Shown: in pieces, positions 1 to 8,624 of the stretch
How the letters are laid out: the number at the start of each line of letters is the position of its first letter
Position numbering within the stretch: the stretch's first letter is position 1
Source of the DNA: Mycobacterium branderi
GTDB taxonomy: Bacteria; Actinomycetota; Actinomycetes; Mycobacteriales; Mycobacteriaceae
NCBI RefSeq assembly: GCF_010728725.1
Contig: NZ_AP022607.1
Location: forward strand, 800,258-864,257
Length of the DNA: 64,000 bases
Direction of reading: 5' to 3'
The notes under the pieces: model-generated
Told to the model about the DNA's origin: nothing
Databases searched by the model: none
Seen by the model: only the letters and a program-made list of their open reading frames with translations
Program-made: the position numbers and the translations under genes

Positions 1-380
1 AGGTGCAGGCGATAAGAACCATCGGTCCAGCGAGCCCCCGAAAGCAGTGCAGCCCCCAGGTCGCAAAGGTTTTGGCGACCGGTCGCACACCACGTGCATC
101 GGCCGCACGCGGGTATGAAGCAGAAGACGACCTTGTCCCCCGGAGCAAATCCAATCGTGTTGGGCCCCACCGAGTCGACGATTCCCGCACCTTCATGCCC
201 ACCGGCGAAGGGGTAGGTCTGCACGGGCAGATCACCGCTGGCGATGTGCTCGTCGGAGTGGCAGAGCCCAGCGGCAACCATCTTCACCCTGAGCTCTCCG
301 GCTCTGGGATCGTCGAGCTCCATATCGACGACCTCGTATTTTGCGGGAGGCTGGCGAATGATCGCGCCGCGTGTCCTCAC
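1..380 (-). CDS. Zinc-dependent alcohol dehydrogenase, N-terminal part, cut by the window edge
   Basis: The 126 visible residues are the N-terminal half of a medium-chain zinc alcohol dehydrogenase. The catalytic-zinc region AAGLCHSDEH, the GGHEGAG segment and the structural-zinc cysteine cluster (CGRCTWCATGRQNLC) are all present. The protein resembles the complete NDMA-dependent-type enzyme ending at 1621 and the broken one at 49474, so I infer the same family: NAD-linked oxidation of alcohols to aldehydes. The start is GTG at 380, because the overlapping ATG at 382 is followed at once by a stop; GAGGAG lies just upstream. It follows the LLM gene at 482-1375 by about 100 bases on the same strand and is probably co-transcribed. 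The cofactor domain lies outside the window. Confidence 0.85.
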   Translation of the reverse strand, partial: MRTRGAIIRQPPAKYEVVDMELDDPRAGELRVKMVAAGLCHSDEHIASGDLPVQTYPFAGGHEGAGIVDSVGPNTIGFAPGDKVVFCFIPACGRCTWCATGRQNLCDLGAALLSGARWTDGSYRLH

Positions 381-481
381 ATCCGCTCCTCAGTTACATA
401 TCACTCGAAAATGCCAGGCCGGCCATGCGTTTCGTCGTCATGAAAAGGTCAGTTCCGGACCCAAAGCACGTTGGTGGGCAC

Positions 482-1375
482 CTAAGCAACCAGGGCCGCC
501 GCCAGCTCGCGCCATTCCCTGCGCGGGAATTCTGGGGGCATTTGACCCCAGTTTTCGCCGATGACCTGGATGCAGACGTGATCTGCGCCGGCCTCGTGAT
601 GCGAGTACACCTTCTTTCGGATCTCTTCCGGCTTACCCCACGCGACCAATGCATCAACTAGCTGATCGCTGCCCCCATCCAGGAAGTCCTCTTCTTTCCA
701 GCCGAGGCGTAGAAGATTTCGACAATAATTCGGAAAGCCAAGGTAGGCGCCCGTGTATTTCCGGGCGATCTCCCGCGCTCGAGTGGCCTGCTGCTCGAGC
801 ACTACCGCGTGCTCGGGAGCCAATAATGCGTCGCCGCCCAACGATTCTCGCGCCCGCCGCGTATGCTCCGCAGTGACGAAATAGGGGTGAACGCCTGCGG
901 CTCGTTCCTTTGCCGTCTTGAGCATCTTCGGACCAAGGGCGGCAAGGACCCGGCGCTTCTGCGGAATCGCCGAGCCGGCCTCGTCGAGCGCATTCAGGTA
1001 GTTCGTCATCGCCCGGAAGGGGCGCCGGTAAAGATCGGCCTGTTCCTCCGTATTGACCATCGAGGCATGGCTCGACCCGATACCCAGGATGAATCGGCCC
1101 GGCGCTACATCGTCGAGGCGACTGAAGCCAGCGACCACTTCAGCCGGGGCGTGTTTCCACAGATTCAGGACACCCAGCGCTACGGGAATCCGTTGTGTTG
1201 CCCCCAGCAGAGTCGCACCCATGTCGAACACAGGCCCGCCGAAAGCGCCTGGGTACCAAATAGCCGCATATTCCAGCTCTTCGAGTTCAGCCGCGGTGGC
1301 CGCAGCCTCGTCAGGCTCTCCGAAGTGCAGTTCAGTGCTCCACACTCCGACGGCGCCGAGCTCGTTAGCGATCAC
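482..1375 (-). CDS. LLM-class F420-dependent oxidoreductase
   Basis: A 297-residue luciferase-like TIM-barrel protein. The N-terminal VGVWSTELHF strand, the AAIWYPG and ALGVLNLW segments and the ILGIGSSH segment match the mycobacterial F420-dependent oxidoreductases related to the MSMEG_4141 group. Such enzymes use reduced F420 for hydride transfer to or from alcohols, ketones or enones; the substrate here is unknown. The GTG at 1375 is the farthest upstream start in frame, because the ATG further upstream runs into a stop. A type-1 operator (1493-1508) lies 117 bases upstream, so this gene and the alcohol dehydrogenase beyond it probably form their own transcript. Confidence 0.85.
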   Translation of the reverse strand: MIANELGAVGVWSTELHFGEPDEAAATAAELEELEYAAIWYPGAFGGPVFDMGATLLGATQRIPVALGVLNLWKHAPAEVVAGFSRLDDVAPGRFILGIGSSHASMVNTEEQADLYRRPFRAMTNYLNALDEAGSAIPQKRRVLAALGPKMLKTAKERAAGVHPYFVTAEHTRRARESLGGDALLAPEHAVVLEQQATRAREIARKYTGAYLGFPNYCRNLLRLGWKEEDFLDGGSDQLVDALVAWGKPEEIRKKVYSHHEAGADHVCIQVIGENWGQMPPEFPRREWRELAAALVA

Positions 1376-1492
1376 ATTATTCGCCTTTGCTGGTCGTCAT
1401 TGCTATCCCACTCACACCGCGGACTGCTCGTCCGCCCAGCCGCCCGGTAACGGCGCACCTCAAAGTGAGTCTCGCCCAGGTTCACATCGTTG

Positions 1493-1508
1493 TCAACCGA
1501 GAGGTTGG
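1493..1508. promoter_or_regulatory. Type-1 operator, TCAAC-N6-GTTGG
   Basis: Imperfect copy (one mismatch) of the 16-bp palindrome CCAAC-N6-GTTGG found nine times in this window. The right arm continues as GTTGGGTA, as in several other copies. It lies upstream of the LLM gene starting at 1375. Inferred to be a binding site for a TetR-like repressor. Confidence 0.6.
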
Positions 1509-1620
1509 GTATGTCCGAAGAGGGGCGTCTGGATGCCACACCCCGCGGGGTGAACAGTCGCTCGCTCTATCCCCCGGGGGTAGGGCCATTAGTCGCTACA
1601 CGTGTCGCCGCCGCAGTCGA

Positions 1621-2754
1621 TCAAACAGTCACGACGCCGCGCAGGATCTTGCCGTCACGAAGGTCGTCGTATCCGTTGTTGATCTCGTCGAGCGAGTAGC
1701 GGCGGGTGATCAGCTCATCGATCTTCAACTTCCCGGATTCGTAGAGCGCGAGCAGCTCCGGAATCGCTATCCGAGGGTTCATCGAACCGAACACGGTGCC
1801 CTTCAATTCCTTGTTCCACAACACCAGGTCGTGAAGGGCCATCGGCACGTGAGTTTGGCTGAACGGTGCCACACCGACTGCCACGCACGTGGAGCCCTTT
1901 CCGGTGATGGACAACGCTTCGCTGAGAATATCGCCGTAAAGCACGCTGGGAGCCACGATCACCCGATGGCACAGCTGGCCCCGAGACAGCTCCTGGATCA
2001 GCGGTAGTGCCTCGCCGACCGATGACGCGGTGTGCGTCGCGCCGAACTCACGCGCCTTCTCTTGCTTGAACCCGATCGGATCGATAGCAATGACGACACG
2101 TGCACCAGCTGCGGCTGCGCCCTGGACCGCGTTGATGCCGATGCCACCTACGCCAATAACGGCGACGACGTCGCCCGGCTGGGTTTGTGCACGAACTACG
2201 GCCGCGCCCCAGCCTGTCGGAATACCACACGACAGCAGGGCAGCGATCTCGAAGGGGACGTGTTGCTCAACTTTGATCAACGAAAACTCATGTACGAGAG
2301 CGTATTCGGCAAAGGTGCCAAGGTTCGAGTAAACGTTCGTACCTTCTCCACGCCACAAGTGTTTGGGCTTGTCCGCCTTCTGCAGCAGACTGAATCCCAA
2401 ATCGCAAAGATATTGGCGTCCACTCGCGCACGATGGGCACGTGCCGCAAGCGGGCATGAAGCTGGTGGCCACGTGGTCACCGACTTGGAACCGTTCGACC
2501 GCCGACCCGACTTCGACGACAACGCCTGCGCCTTCATGTCCGCCAACGAGTGGAAACTGTGACGGCAAACCCATTGCCAAGCGCGCCTCTTCGGGTATGA
2601 CCATGTCACCGGTGGCCATGTGCTCATCGGAGTGACATAAGCCGGCGGCCCTGACTTCGACGATCACATCGTGAGGTTCGGGCTTGCCGAGCTCGACATC
2701 ATCCACGAGCCACTTCTCCCCTACCCCGGTGAGTAACGCTGCCCGCGTCTTCAC
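1621..2754 (-). CDS. NDMA-dependent-type alcohol dehydrogenase
   Basis: A full-length 377-residue zinc alcohol dehydrogenase. The catalytic-zinc ligands are Cys40 (GLCHSDEH) and His73 (GGHEGAG); four structural-zinc cysteines lie around 103-118 (CGTCPSCASGRQYLC). The nucleotide-binding loop GVGGIG is near residue 200, and the ending with LRGVVTV is typical of the group. Members oxidise primary alcohols with a tightly bound nicotinamide cofactor. The start is GTG at 2754, whose bases overlap the stop of the upstream FadD gene (GTGA), so translation is coupled. In context it would oxidise a P450-made or hydrolysis-derived alcohol. It is the last gene of the operon that starts at 8301. Confidence 0.9.
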   Translation of the reverse strand: MKTRAALLTGVGEKWLVDDVELGKPEPHDVIVEVRAAGLCHSDEHMATGDMVIPEEARLAMGLPSQFPLVGGHEGAGVVVEVGSAVERFQVGDHVATSFMPACGTCPSCASGRQYLCDLGFSLLQKADKPKHLWRGEGTNVYSNLGTFAEYALVHEFSLIKVEQHVPFEIAALLSCGIPTGWGAAVVRAQTQPGDVVAVIGVGGIGINAVQGAAAAGARVVIAIDPIGFKQEKAREFGATHTASSVGEALPLIQELSRGQLCHRVIVAPSVLYGDILSEALSITGKGSTCVAVGVAPFSQTHVPMALHDLVLWNKELKGTVFGSMNPRIAIPELLALYESGKLKIDELITRRYSLDEINNGYDDLRDGKILRGVVTV

Positions 2755-4355
2755 GATGTGCTCCCTACGGCGTTAGCGACCTCTCGGGCCCAGTTGTAAT
2801 CAGCCTTGCCCGCCGGCGACCGTCGGATCTCGTCGACAATCGCCACAGTTCGTGGAATCTTGTATCCCGCAAGTTGTTTACGCGCATGCGCTTGCAGCTC
2901 GGCAAGATTCATGGCGCATGCAGGGTGAATCGCGATAACAGCCGCCACCTGCTCCCCCAGCAACGGATCGTCAACCCCGACAACTATGGTGTCGAGCACG
3001 GCGGGGTGCTCTTTGAGCACCGATTCCACCTCATCCGGAAAAACCTTCTCTCCTCCGGTATTGACAACTAGCGACCCCCGGCCAAGGAGTGTGATTGTTC
3101 CGTCCTCGTTGCGGACGGCATTGTCTCCGATCACTGCCCACCGTCGACCATCAACGTCTGTTCGGAAGACTTCAGCGGTCTTTTTGTCATCTCGCCAGTA
3201 CCCGCTGGCAATGGCGCCTGAGGCCGCAAGTAGTCCAGTCTCTCCGACAGCCGCTTCGCTGAGGTCGCTTCGCAGGATGGCCGTGCCCGGGCGAACCTCG
3301 AACCTGGGAGGCTTCTCACCGTCGGCGCCCGCCCGGGTACCGATCGTGCCGGCCTCGCTTCCACCGTAGCCATCGACAATCTGGACGTGCGGCAACGCTT
3401 GTTTCAAGCCTGCCTTGACATGTGGAGACAACACCGCACCGCCTGATCCGAATGCCACTAATGACGAGAGGTCCCATCTGGCTGGATTCCGTTGCAGCTG
3501 TGCCAGTAACGGGGTCGCCATGGCGTCGCCGACAATGCTCATCACCTCAACGCCAAAATGCTGCACGGTGTCCCACACCCGCGGGGCGTCAAACGTCGGC
3601 CCTACCCACACAACCGCAGTGCCCGCGGATGCCCAGGCTCGTAGAACTGCCCATTGCCCGTTGCCGTGCATTAGGGGTGCGACAGCCATCGTCGCCGTGG
3701 CCGGCCGCTGGTCCCATTTCCCATCGGCCACATCTGAAATGAGTTGCCCCGTACCCGGGCCCCAATTGAGCGCTCCGTGAAACAAATTGTGATGCTTCCA
3801 ATAAACCCCTTTGGGCAGCCCGGTAGTTCCGCCGGTGTAGAGCAGGTAGCCATCGTTTCCGGACCTTCGGACAGAGACTCGCGCGGGATCCATATCGGCG
3901 AGCAGCGCCGAATAGCTCACCGACCCAGGGCTGTCCATCGGCGAGTCCATGTCGAGAACGACTACATGTGCACGTTGCCGTACCGTTTGTAGACAGGTCA
4001 GTATGACTTCCGCCAGTGCGGCTTCCACGACAACGACTTTGGGTTCGCAATCGGCGATGATGTGCGTGATTTCACTGGCGGTATAGCGGTAGTTGATGTT
4101 AACCGCCAGTGCGCGGATCTTGAAACAGCCCAGGAAGACGTCGAGCCACTCGATACGGTTGTGCGCCACGACTGCCACCCGGTCGCCTCGTTCGACTCCG
4201 AGACCCGCCAGCATATGGGCGCAGCGGTTACCGCGGTCGTCCATCTGCTGGTAGGTGTAGCTAAATCCGTCCGAGAGAGCCACCGCAGTTCGCTGAGGAA
4301 CGACGTCAACGATCACCTCGAAGAGGTCTGCGAGATTTACGCTGTGGTTGGTCAT
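2751..4355 (-). CDS. Acyl-CoA synthetase, FadD19-like
   Basis: Adenylate-forming ligase of 534 residues that activates a carboxylic acid as its CoA thioester. The P-loop-like motif YTGGTTGLPKGVYW lies near residue 175. The late GYGGSEAG, GRGSLVVNTGGEKVFPDE and AGYKIPR segments and the terminal RRSPAGKADY lysine motif are all present. The pattern resembles mycobacterial FadD19/FadD17-type ligases of steroid side-chain catabolism as I remember them. The reading frame extends upstream to 4514, but that would overlap the SDR gene. I chose ATG at 4355, preceded by GGAG. The stop overlaps the GTG start of the alcohol dehydrogenase by four bases. Confidence 0.88.
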   Translation of the reverse strand: MTNHSVNLADLFEVIVDVVPQRTAVALSDGFSYTYQQMDDRGNRCAHMLAGLGVERGDRVAVVAHNRIEWLDVFLGCFKIRALAVNINYRYTASEITHIIADCEPKVVVVEAALAEVILTCLQTVRQRAHVVVLDMDSPMDSPGSVSYSALLADMDPARVSVRRSGNDGYLLYTGGTTGLPKGVYWKHHNLFHGALNWGPGTGQLISDVADGKWDQRPATATMAVAPLMHGNGQWAVLRAWASAGTAVVWVGPTFDAPRVWDTVQHFGVEVMSIVGDAMATPLLAQLQRNPARWDLSSLVAFGSGGAVLSPHVKAGLKQALPHVQIVDGYGGSEAGTIGTRAGADGEKPPRFEVRPGTAILRSDLSEAAVGETGLLAASGAIASGYWRDDKKTAEVFRTDVDGRRWAVIGDNAVRNEDGTITLLGRGSLVVNTGGEKVFPDEVESVLKEHPAVLDTIVVGVDDPLLGEQVAAVIAIHPACAMNLAELQAHARKQLAGYKIPRTVAIVDEIRRSPAGKADYNWAREVANAVGSTS

Positions 4356-4425
4356 CTCTGCTCCGCCGTCGTCGGTCTGATTCCAAAAAGTCGGTGCCGA
4401 AGCGTCGTTGAGTTGTGCACCGGAA

Positions 4426-5214
4426 TCACAACGTCTCACCACCGTCGATGGCGATGACCTCACCAGTGAGGTATCCACTCTCCTCGCCGCAGAGATAAGC
4501 CGCCAGGGCCGCAAACTCTGACTCTGTGCCGTGGCGACCCGCGGGTATACGTGCGACCATCCGGCGGTAGGAGTCCTCGTCTTCGAATTGTGCCTGTGTC
4601 ATCGCAGTCCGAAAGTGGCCGGCCGCAATCGCGTTCACAGTGATGCCGTAGCGCGCCCATTCGCGCGCCAGTGAGCGAGTCAGCTGCACGAGGGCTCCCT
4701 TCGCCGTGTCATAGCAGGAGGTGAACGGGACTGTGCGCCGGACCACGTTGGAGACGACGTTGACCACCCGCCCATATCGTTGGTCGACCAAGGTGCCGCC
4801 GAATGCGCGCAGGACGCGCACTGCACCTCCGAGATGGGTTTCATGTAGTGCTGCCCACTCTTCTTCGCTGATCGCGGTATCGAAGCCCGGGAAGGAGTCC
4901 TCGATTCCGGGCAGCGGGATGAACGTCTTGTAAAGCAGACTTCCGGCGTTGTTCACGACGATGTCTACCCGGCCGAACAATCGTCTGACCTCGTCGTGGG
5001 CCTCCAGCACGGAGTCCGGTGCGGTCACGTCGGTGGATATTGCCGCAACTCGTACCCCGCAGGCACGAGCCTCATCGGCCACCGCGTCGAGCGCCTCACG
5101 AGACCTCGCCAATAACGCCACATCAGCACCCTCGTTTGCGAACCGAAGCGCAACGGCGCGACCCAGGCCGCGACTCGCGCCGGTAATCACCGCGACGCGT
5201 CCCCGCTGGATCAT
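4426..5214 (-). CDS. Short-chain dehydrogenase/reductase
   Basis: A classical SDR of 262 residues that would oxidise or reduce a hydroxyl/keto group using NAD(P). The cofactor motif TGASRGLG lies at about residues 11-18 and NNAG at about 89-92. The catalytic Ser and YDTAK fall at the usual 13-residue spacing. A loop insert between the NNAG strand and the catalytic Ser (GIEDSFPGFDTAISEEE) is longer than in most SDRs. The C-terminus ends in VIAIDGGETL, the normal substrate-side strand. It lies between the DUF7064-like gene and FadD in one operon; substrate unknown. Confidence 0.88.
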   Translation of the reverse strand: MIQRGRVAVITGASRGLGRAVALRFANEGADVALLARSREALDAVADEARACGVRVAAISTDVTAPDSVLEAHDEVRRLFGRVDIVVNNAGSLLYKTFIPLPGIEDSFPGFDTAISEEEWAALHETHLGGAVRVLRAFGGTLVDQRYGRVVNVVSNVVRRTVPFTSCYDTAKGALVQLTRSLAREWARYGITVNAIAAGHFRTAMTQAQFEDEDSYRRMVARIPAGRHGTESEFAALAAYLCGEESGYLTGEVIAIDGGETL

Positions 5215-5265
5215 GATGGCCTCACAGCGACCGCATCGAACAGGTCGGCAAGGTCGACTGAACGT

Positions 5266-6363
5266 TCAGCCACGTCGCTGCTTGCCACCCTTGCCCGCTT
5301 CGATCGATGCCGAGAACTCAAAGGGGGTTGTCCACCCGTAGCGTTGATACTGCAGCGCTACCAATTCGAAAACGCCGTAACCGGTTTCGTTACCCAGCCG
5401 GAATTCGCACAATGAGTCATGGATCGTGCCATGGCGCCGCGCCGCATCTGCATATTCCTTGTTGGGCCAGTGTTCCCAGCCGGCCTCTGGTCGGCCGAGC
5501 GCCGATGCGTAGGGGTTGGATAGATCCACTGGCTCGGGTGCCATGTAGCTCACCAGCGGGCCCAGGGCGCGGAACTCGAGAGCCTCATTCTTCCCATCAA
5601 CTGTTTGGAGCTGGACAGTGCCGCGGCTGGGCACCCGCTCGCCCTCGGCCAGCTCGAAGTCGTGATCCACGATCTGAACGCCCGGCCCAACTCGATCGGG
5701 ATAGCAGAATCCGCCGCTGGAGTACTGGATCTGTCCGGCCGCGTCCTCGAAGTGATACAAGCTAAGGCTCCGGTCCGGAAACTGGACACACGACCAGATC
5801 CAGAAGTCGAGTCCTTCGCGGATACCCCAGGTTCGGTCGCGCACACCGTACCAGCCGTCTGCCTCGTAGCGATTTCCGTCGATCTTCATCCAGCCGCGGT
5901 AAGTGCCCGACTGGTGCAGATGAGCGAAATCGTGTATTGCCTCCCCGTCGGGCTTTGCCGCCGAGATGCGATCGAACTCCCACGGCCGGTGTCGGGCCGT
6001 CCAGGAAAGGTCCATCTCCAGTCCGGACCCGTTGGGCATCATGGTTATTCGCCATTGCTTCATCGGCTCTACGATCTCGAAGGTGAATTCACCGATGTCC
6101 ATTCGGGCGCGATCGCCACTGATGGGTCGTACCCCGCGCCAGTCCGTCTGACCGCCGTTGATTCCCGGCACCGCCGAGATCACGTATGCGCTGGCCAAAT
6201 CGGTGTTCGGTGTGGTGCCCATACCGCACACCAACAGCACATCGCCATTGGTTGAGTGCACGTTGAAATAGTTACGTTCCTGCCATTCGGGCCTCCCGCC
6301 ACCCGGAATCGCAATGCTGTCAGTACTCTGGTGAATGAAGTAATCATCAAGTGGGACAAGCAT
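5266..6363 (-). CDS. DUF7064/CrtC-like protein, copy 1 of 4
   Basis: A 365-residue protein with no signal peptide or membrane helix. It belongs to a family I associate with DUF7064/DUF7065, distantly like hydroxyneurosporene synthase (CrtC) and AttH lipocalin-type folds. Characteristic segments are GWYGVRDRTWGIREG in the centre, an early WRGVRPIS, and ETGYGVFE near the end. The central R-D-x-(T/S)-W-G motif is shared with the copies at 24820, 40501 and 52390. The reaction is unknown; CrtC-type relatives hydrate terpenoid double bonds, so a lipid or terpenoid ligand is a reasonable inference. It follows the phosphotransferase gene at 6392 by 28 bases, a pairing seen three times in the window. 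Confidence 0.8.
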   Translation of the reverse strand: MLVPLDDYFIHQSTDSIAIPGGGRPEWQERNYFNVHSTNGDVLLVCGMGTTPNTDLASAYVISAVPGINGGQTDWRGVRPISGDRARMDIGEFTFEIVEPMKQWRITMMPNGSGLEMDLSWTARHRPWEFDRISAAKPDGEAIHDFAHLHQSGTYRGWMKIDGNRYEADGWYGVRDRTWGIREGLDFWIWSCVQFPDRSLSLYHFEDAAGQIQYSSGGFCYPDRVGPGVQIVDHDFELAEGERVPSRGTVQLQTVDGKNEALEFRALGPLVSYMAPEPVDLSNPYASALGRPEAGWEHWPNKEYADAARRHGTIHDSLCEFRLGNETGYGVFELVALQYQRYGWTTPFEFSASIEAGKGGKQRRG

Positions 6364-6391
6364 GCCGGTTCCTTAATCGCATGGCCTGCGG

Positions 6392-7423
6392 TCATTCCTT
6401 AACTGGTAAGAGGGCGAGCAAGTCGTAGGCCCGTTTGAGCAGGATGTCAATTACCGCTCCCCACTGCGCCATGCGCTCATCGGGTAATGCGCCGGTCTCG
6501 TAGGCGATAGCCCCCTGGTGGAGGATGCCGGCGAGCTTTGCGATCGCGGCTACCTCGTAGACCTCAACGCCACGAGCGCTCCGACCGCTGACCTTTTCCC
6601 AGGTTTTGATGGTTTCCCCGCGCGAAAACATGCCAGGCAGCGCGAAGTAGTCGTAGCTGGGCAATGGTATGTCGCGAACATCGATATCTCCCGGGAACCA
6701 CCCGAGTACGTAGCCGAGGTCATACAGCGGTTCACCGTTGTGTGCCATCTCCCAATCCAGGAGCGCGGTGAGCTTGCCGCCGTGCCAGAGCGTATTCCCG
6801 ATCTTGGGATCACCATGCACCACGGCAGGTTCGCCGCTGCGGACGAAGCCAAGATCTGACAGAGTGTCGAAGACCGTTGCGATCGCTAACCCTTGAGCCG
6901 CGTGTTGTTTCGATTTTGTGGAGTTCCGTTGCGCACGTTTGCGCCACTCCCCGTAGACCGCTTCCGGCGTTAGTGGGCGGCCCAGGCTGGGCTGCGGTGG
7001 CGTCCGGTTCACCGTCGCGATCGCCGTAATCCATTGTTCGCACAGCCGGTGGCGGAATTCAGGGGTGCACTCGGCGAGCCAGGCGGGTGCTTCGTACTCG
7101 AACGATTCGCCACGCATCGCCGAGCACAGATAGAAGGGTGCTCCGATGAATTTCTCGTCGGTGCACACGCCGTAGACGCGGGGCACCGGCACGTCGGGTG
7201 CAGCTTGCCGGATGTCCGCGAGCACGTCGTGTTGTCGCTTCATGTCGTAGGGCGGCAGCAGGCCCGGGCCCTCCGGCGGAGTTCGCAGGATCATGTCGAT
7301 GCCGCCGAGCCGGTAGGTTTCATTCGAGTGTCCCGCGGCCAACGTGTCGACAGTCGTGACCGCGCCCGGTCGACCCAGAAACGCCTCCACTCCTGCGGCA
7401 AGTGTCTTCGTGTCACGAGGCAT
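6392..7423 (-). CDS. Aminoglycoside-phosphotransferase-family protein (APT), copy 1 of 3
   Basis: A 343-residue kinase-like protein of the APH/ACAD10 type. The N-lobe has AGHSNETYRLG and ILRTPP. The catalytic loop is HGDPKIGN (about residue 205) and the metal-binding LLDWEMAHNGEP follows. All expected catalytic residues are present, so phosphotransfer to a hydroxyl is plausible; relatives phosphorylate hydroxyacyl-CoAs or small alcohols. It is unlikely to be a resistance gene, given its place in a catabolic operon between an SDR and a DUF7064-like protein. The start is ATG at 7423, 23 bases after the SDR stop. Confidence 0.85.
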   Translation of the reverse strand: MPRDTKTLAAGVEAFLGRPGAVTTVDTLAAGHSNETYRLGGIDMILRTPPEGPGLLPPYDMKRQHDVLADIRQAAPDVPVPRVYGVCTDEKFIGAPFYLCSAMRGESFEYEAPAWLAECTPEFRHRLCEQWITAIATVNRTPPQPSLGRPLTPEAVYGEWRKRAQRNSTKSKQHAAQGLAIATVFDTLSDLGFVRSGEPAVVHGDPKIGNTLWHGGKLTALLDWEMAHNGEPLYDLGYVLGWFPGDIDVRDIPLPSYDYFALPGMFSRGETIKTWEKVSGRSARGVEVYEVAAIAKLAGILHQGAIAYETGALPDERMAQWGAVIDILLKRAYDLLALLPVKE

Positions 7424-7446
7424 TGACGTCTCCGTCTTCTGAAGAG

Positions 7447-8301
7447 CTAGCGTGTTGGGCGGAATCCGGCGGATGCCACGAACTCCGGGCTGGTCGCCTT
7501 TTCGATGAGCGGATCGATATTCGGGCCACCACGCAGGTGATGGCCGCCGTCCACATCGAGGATGGCGCCGGTGATCCAGGCAGATTCGTCCGACAGCAGG
7601 AATGCGACAGCCGCGGCGACATCTTCGGGAGTGCCGGTCCGCGCCAGCGGCATCTTGTCCAGATAATCCTGGCGCACGGAAGGTGTCTGCACCAGCTCCG
7701 TTGACGCTTCCGTTGGCACTAGTCCCGGGCGCACGGCATTGACACGGACGCGCAACACGCCCAGTTCGTCAGCGGCGGTGCGCACGAGCATTTCCAGGCC
7801 GGCTTTAGAAGCGTTGTAAGACACCATGAATCGATGAGTCAACACCCCGGCGATGGATGACATCGCGACGATCGAACCGCCCCCGGCCTCGGCGATGGCT
7901 CGACCCGCATGCTTGATGGTCAAAAACGACCCAGTCAGGTTGGTGGCGAGGACGGCATCCCAGCTGGCTTTGTCAGCACTCAAAATGGGTCCGCCGGAGC
8001 CGAAGCCGGCATTGACTACCGCAAGGTCGAGGCGTCCAGTTCGCTCAGACGCCGCAGCCACGGCCCGGATCACCGCCGCCTCGTCGGACACGTCGCAGAC
8101 AACCCCGTTGGCTCGATCACCAAGTTGCGTGGCTGCGCTTTTCAGCTTCGTCTCGTCGCGGCCGCAGACCGTAACCCATGCTCCTTCTGCAATCAGAAGT
8201 CGGGCACACGCCAACCCCAGGCCGGAAGCCCCGCCGGTGACAATGGCGCTGCGGCCGACAAATCGACCCCGACTCCTCTGTGACACCTCGGTGTCTGGCA
8301 T
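7447..8301 (-). CDS. Short-chain dehydrogenase/reductase, first gene of operon
   Basis: A classical SDR of 284 residues. Visible motifs are TGGASGLG (cofactor binding, about residue 23), NAGFGSGG, the catalytic SSIAGV serine and YNASK, and the late PGLVPTE segment. It would interconvert a secondary alcohol and a ketone with NAD(P). The frame is open up to 8373, but that extension reads through the type-1 operator. I chose ATG at 8301, giving an MPDTEV start about 30 bases downstream of the operator. It heads the minus-strand operon running down to 1621. Confidence 0.87.
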   Translation of the reverse strand: MPDTEVSQRSRGRFVGRSAIVTGGASGLGLACARLLIAEGAWVTVCGRDETKLKSAATQLGDRANGVVCDVSDEAAVIRAVAAASERTGRLDLAVVNAGFGSGGPILSADKASWDAVLATNLTGSFLTIKHAGRAIAEAGGGSIVAMSSIAGVLTHRFMVSYNASKAGLEMLVRTAADELGVLRVRVNAVRPGLVPTEASTELVQTPSVRQDYLDKMPLARTGTPEDVAAAVAFLLSDESAWITGAILDVDGGHHLRGGPNIDPLIEKATSPEFVASAGFRPTR

Positions 8302-8330
8302 CGTACTACCCCACAGACCCACGAGCTTAT

Positions 8331-8348
8331 CCCAACTGGCTAGTTGGG
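8331..8348. promoter_or_regulatory. Type-1 operator, perfect 7-bp arms
   Basis: CCCAACT, four bases, AGTTGGG: the best copy of the type-1 palindrome in the window, with GTTGGGTA on the right. It lies 29 bases upstream of the SDR start at 8301, where a bound repressor would block transcription of the 8301-1621 operon. Confidence 0.75.
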
Positions 8349-8414
8349 TATAGCGCGAACGTAGCATCACCACCAGGTGGCGTCAACGCAGACCGGCCAC
8401 TTCCCGCCCCACCG

Positions 8415-8624
8415 TTAAGGCGGCGACTGCCTCAACCGCAACGCCCGTTTGGGGCAGCTGTCCACTGCCTGCCGGGCACGCTCGAGCATGTCGTGCTGCG
8501 GCCGGACCTCGAGTATCTGCAACGCATCTTCGTCGTCAAGAGCGAACAACTCGGGTGCTATGCCAACACATACGGCATTGGCCTCGCACACATCGGCGTC
8601 GACGGTCAGTTCGACATCAGCCAT
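8415..8624 (-). CDS. Small 3Fe-4S ferredoxin, P450 redox partner
   Basis: A 69-residue ferredoxin of the kind that passes electrons to cytochrome P450s. Cluster ligands are Cys13 and Cys19 (CEANAVC) plus a late CPKRAL cysteine. The fourth ligand position of the first motif is Asn, as in other mycobacterial ferredoxins with a variable residue there, so a 3Fe-4S cluster is expected. The frame extends upstream to 8675, but ATG at 8624 gives the normal MADVELTVD start. It overlaps the racemase stop by eight bases. It probably serves the P450 at 9836-11065 in the same operon. Confidence 0.9.
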   Translation of the reverse strand: MADVELTVDADVCEANAVCVGIAPELFALDDEDALQILEVRPQHDMLERARQAVDSCPKRALRLRQSPP

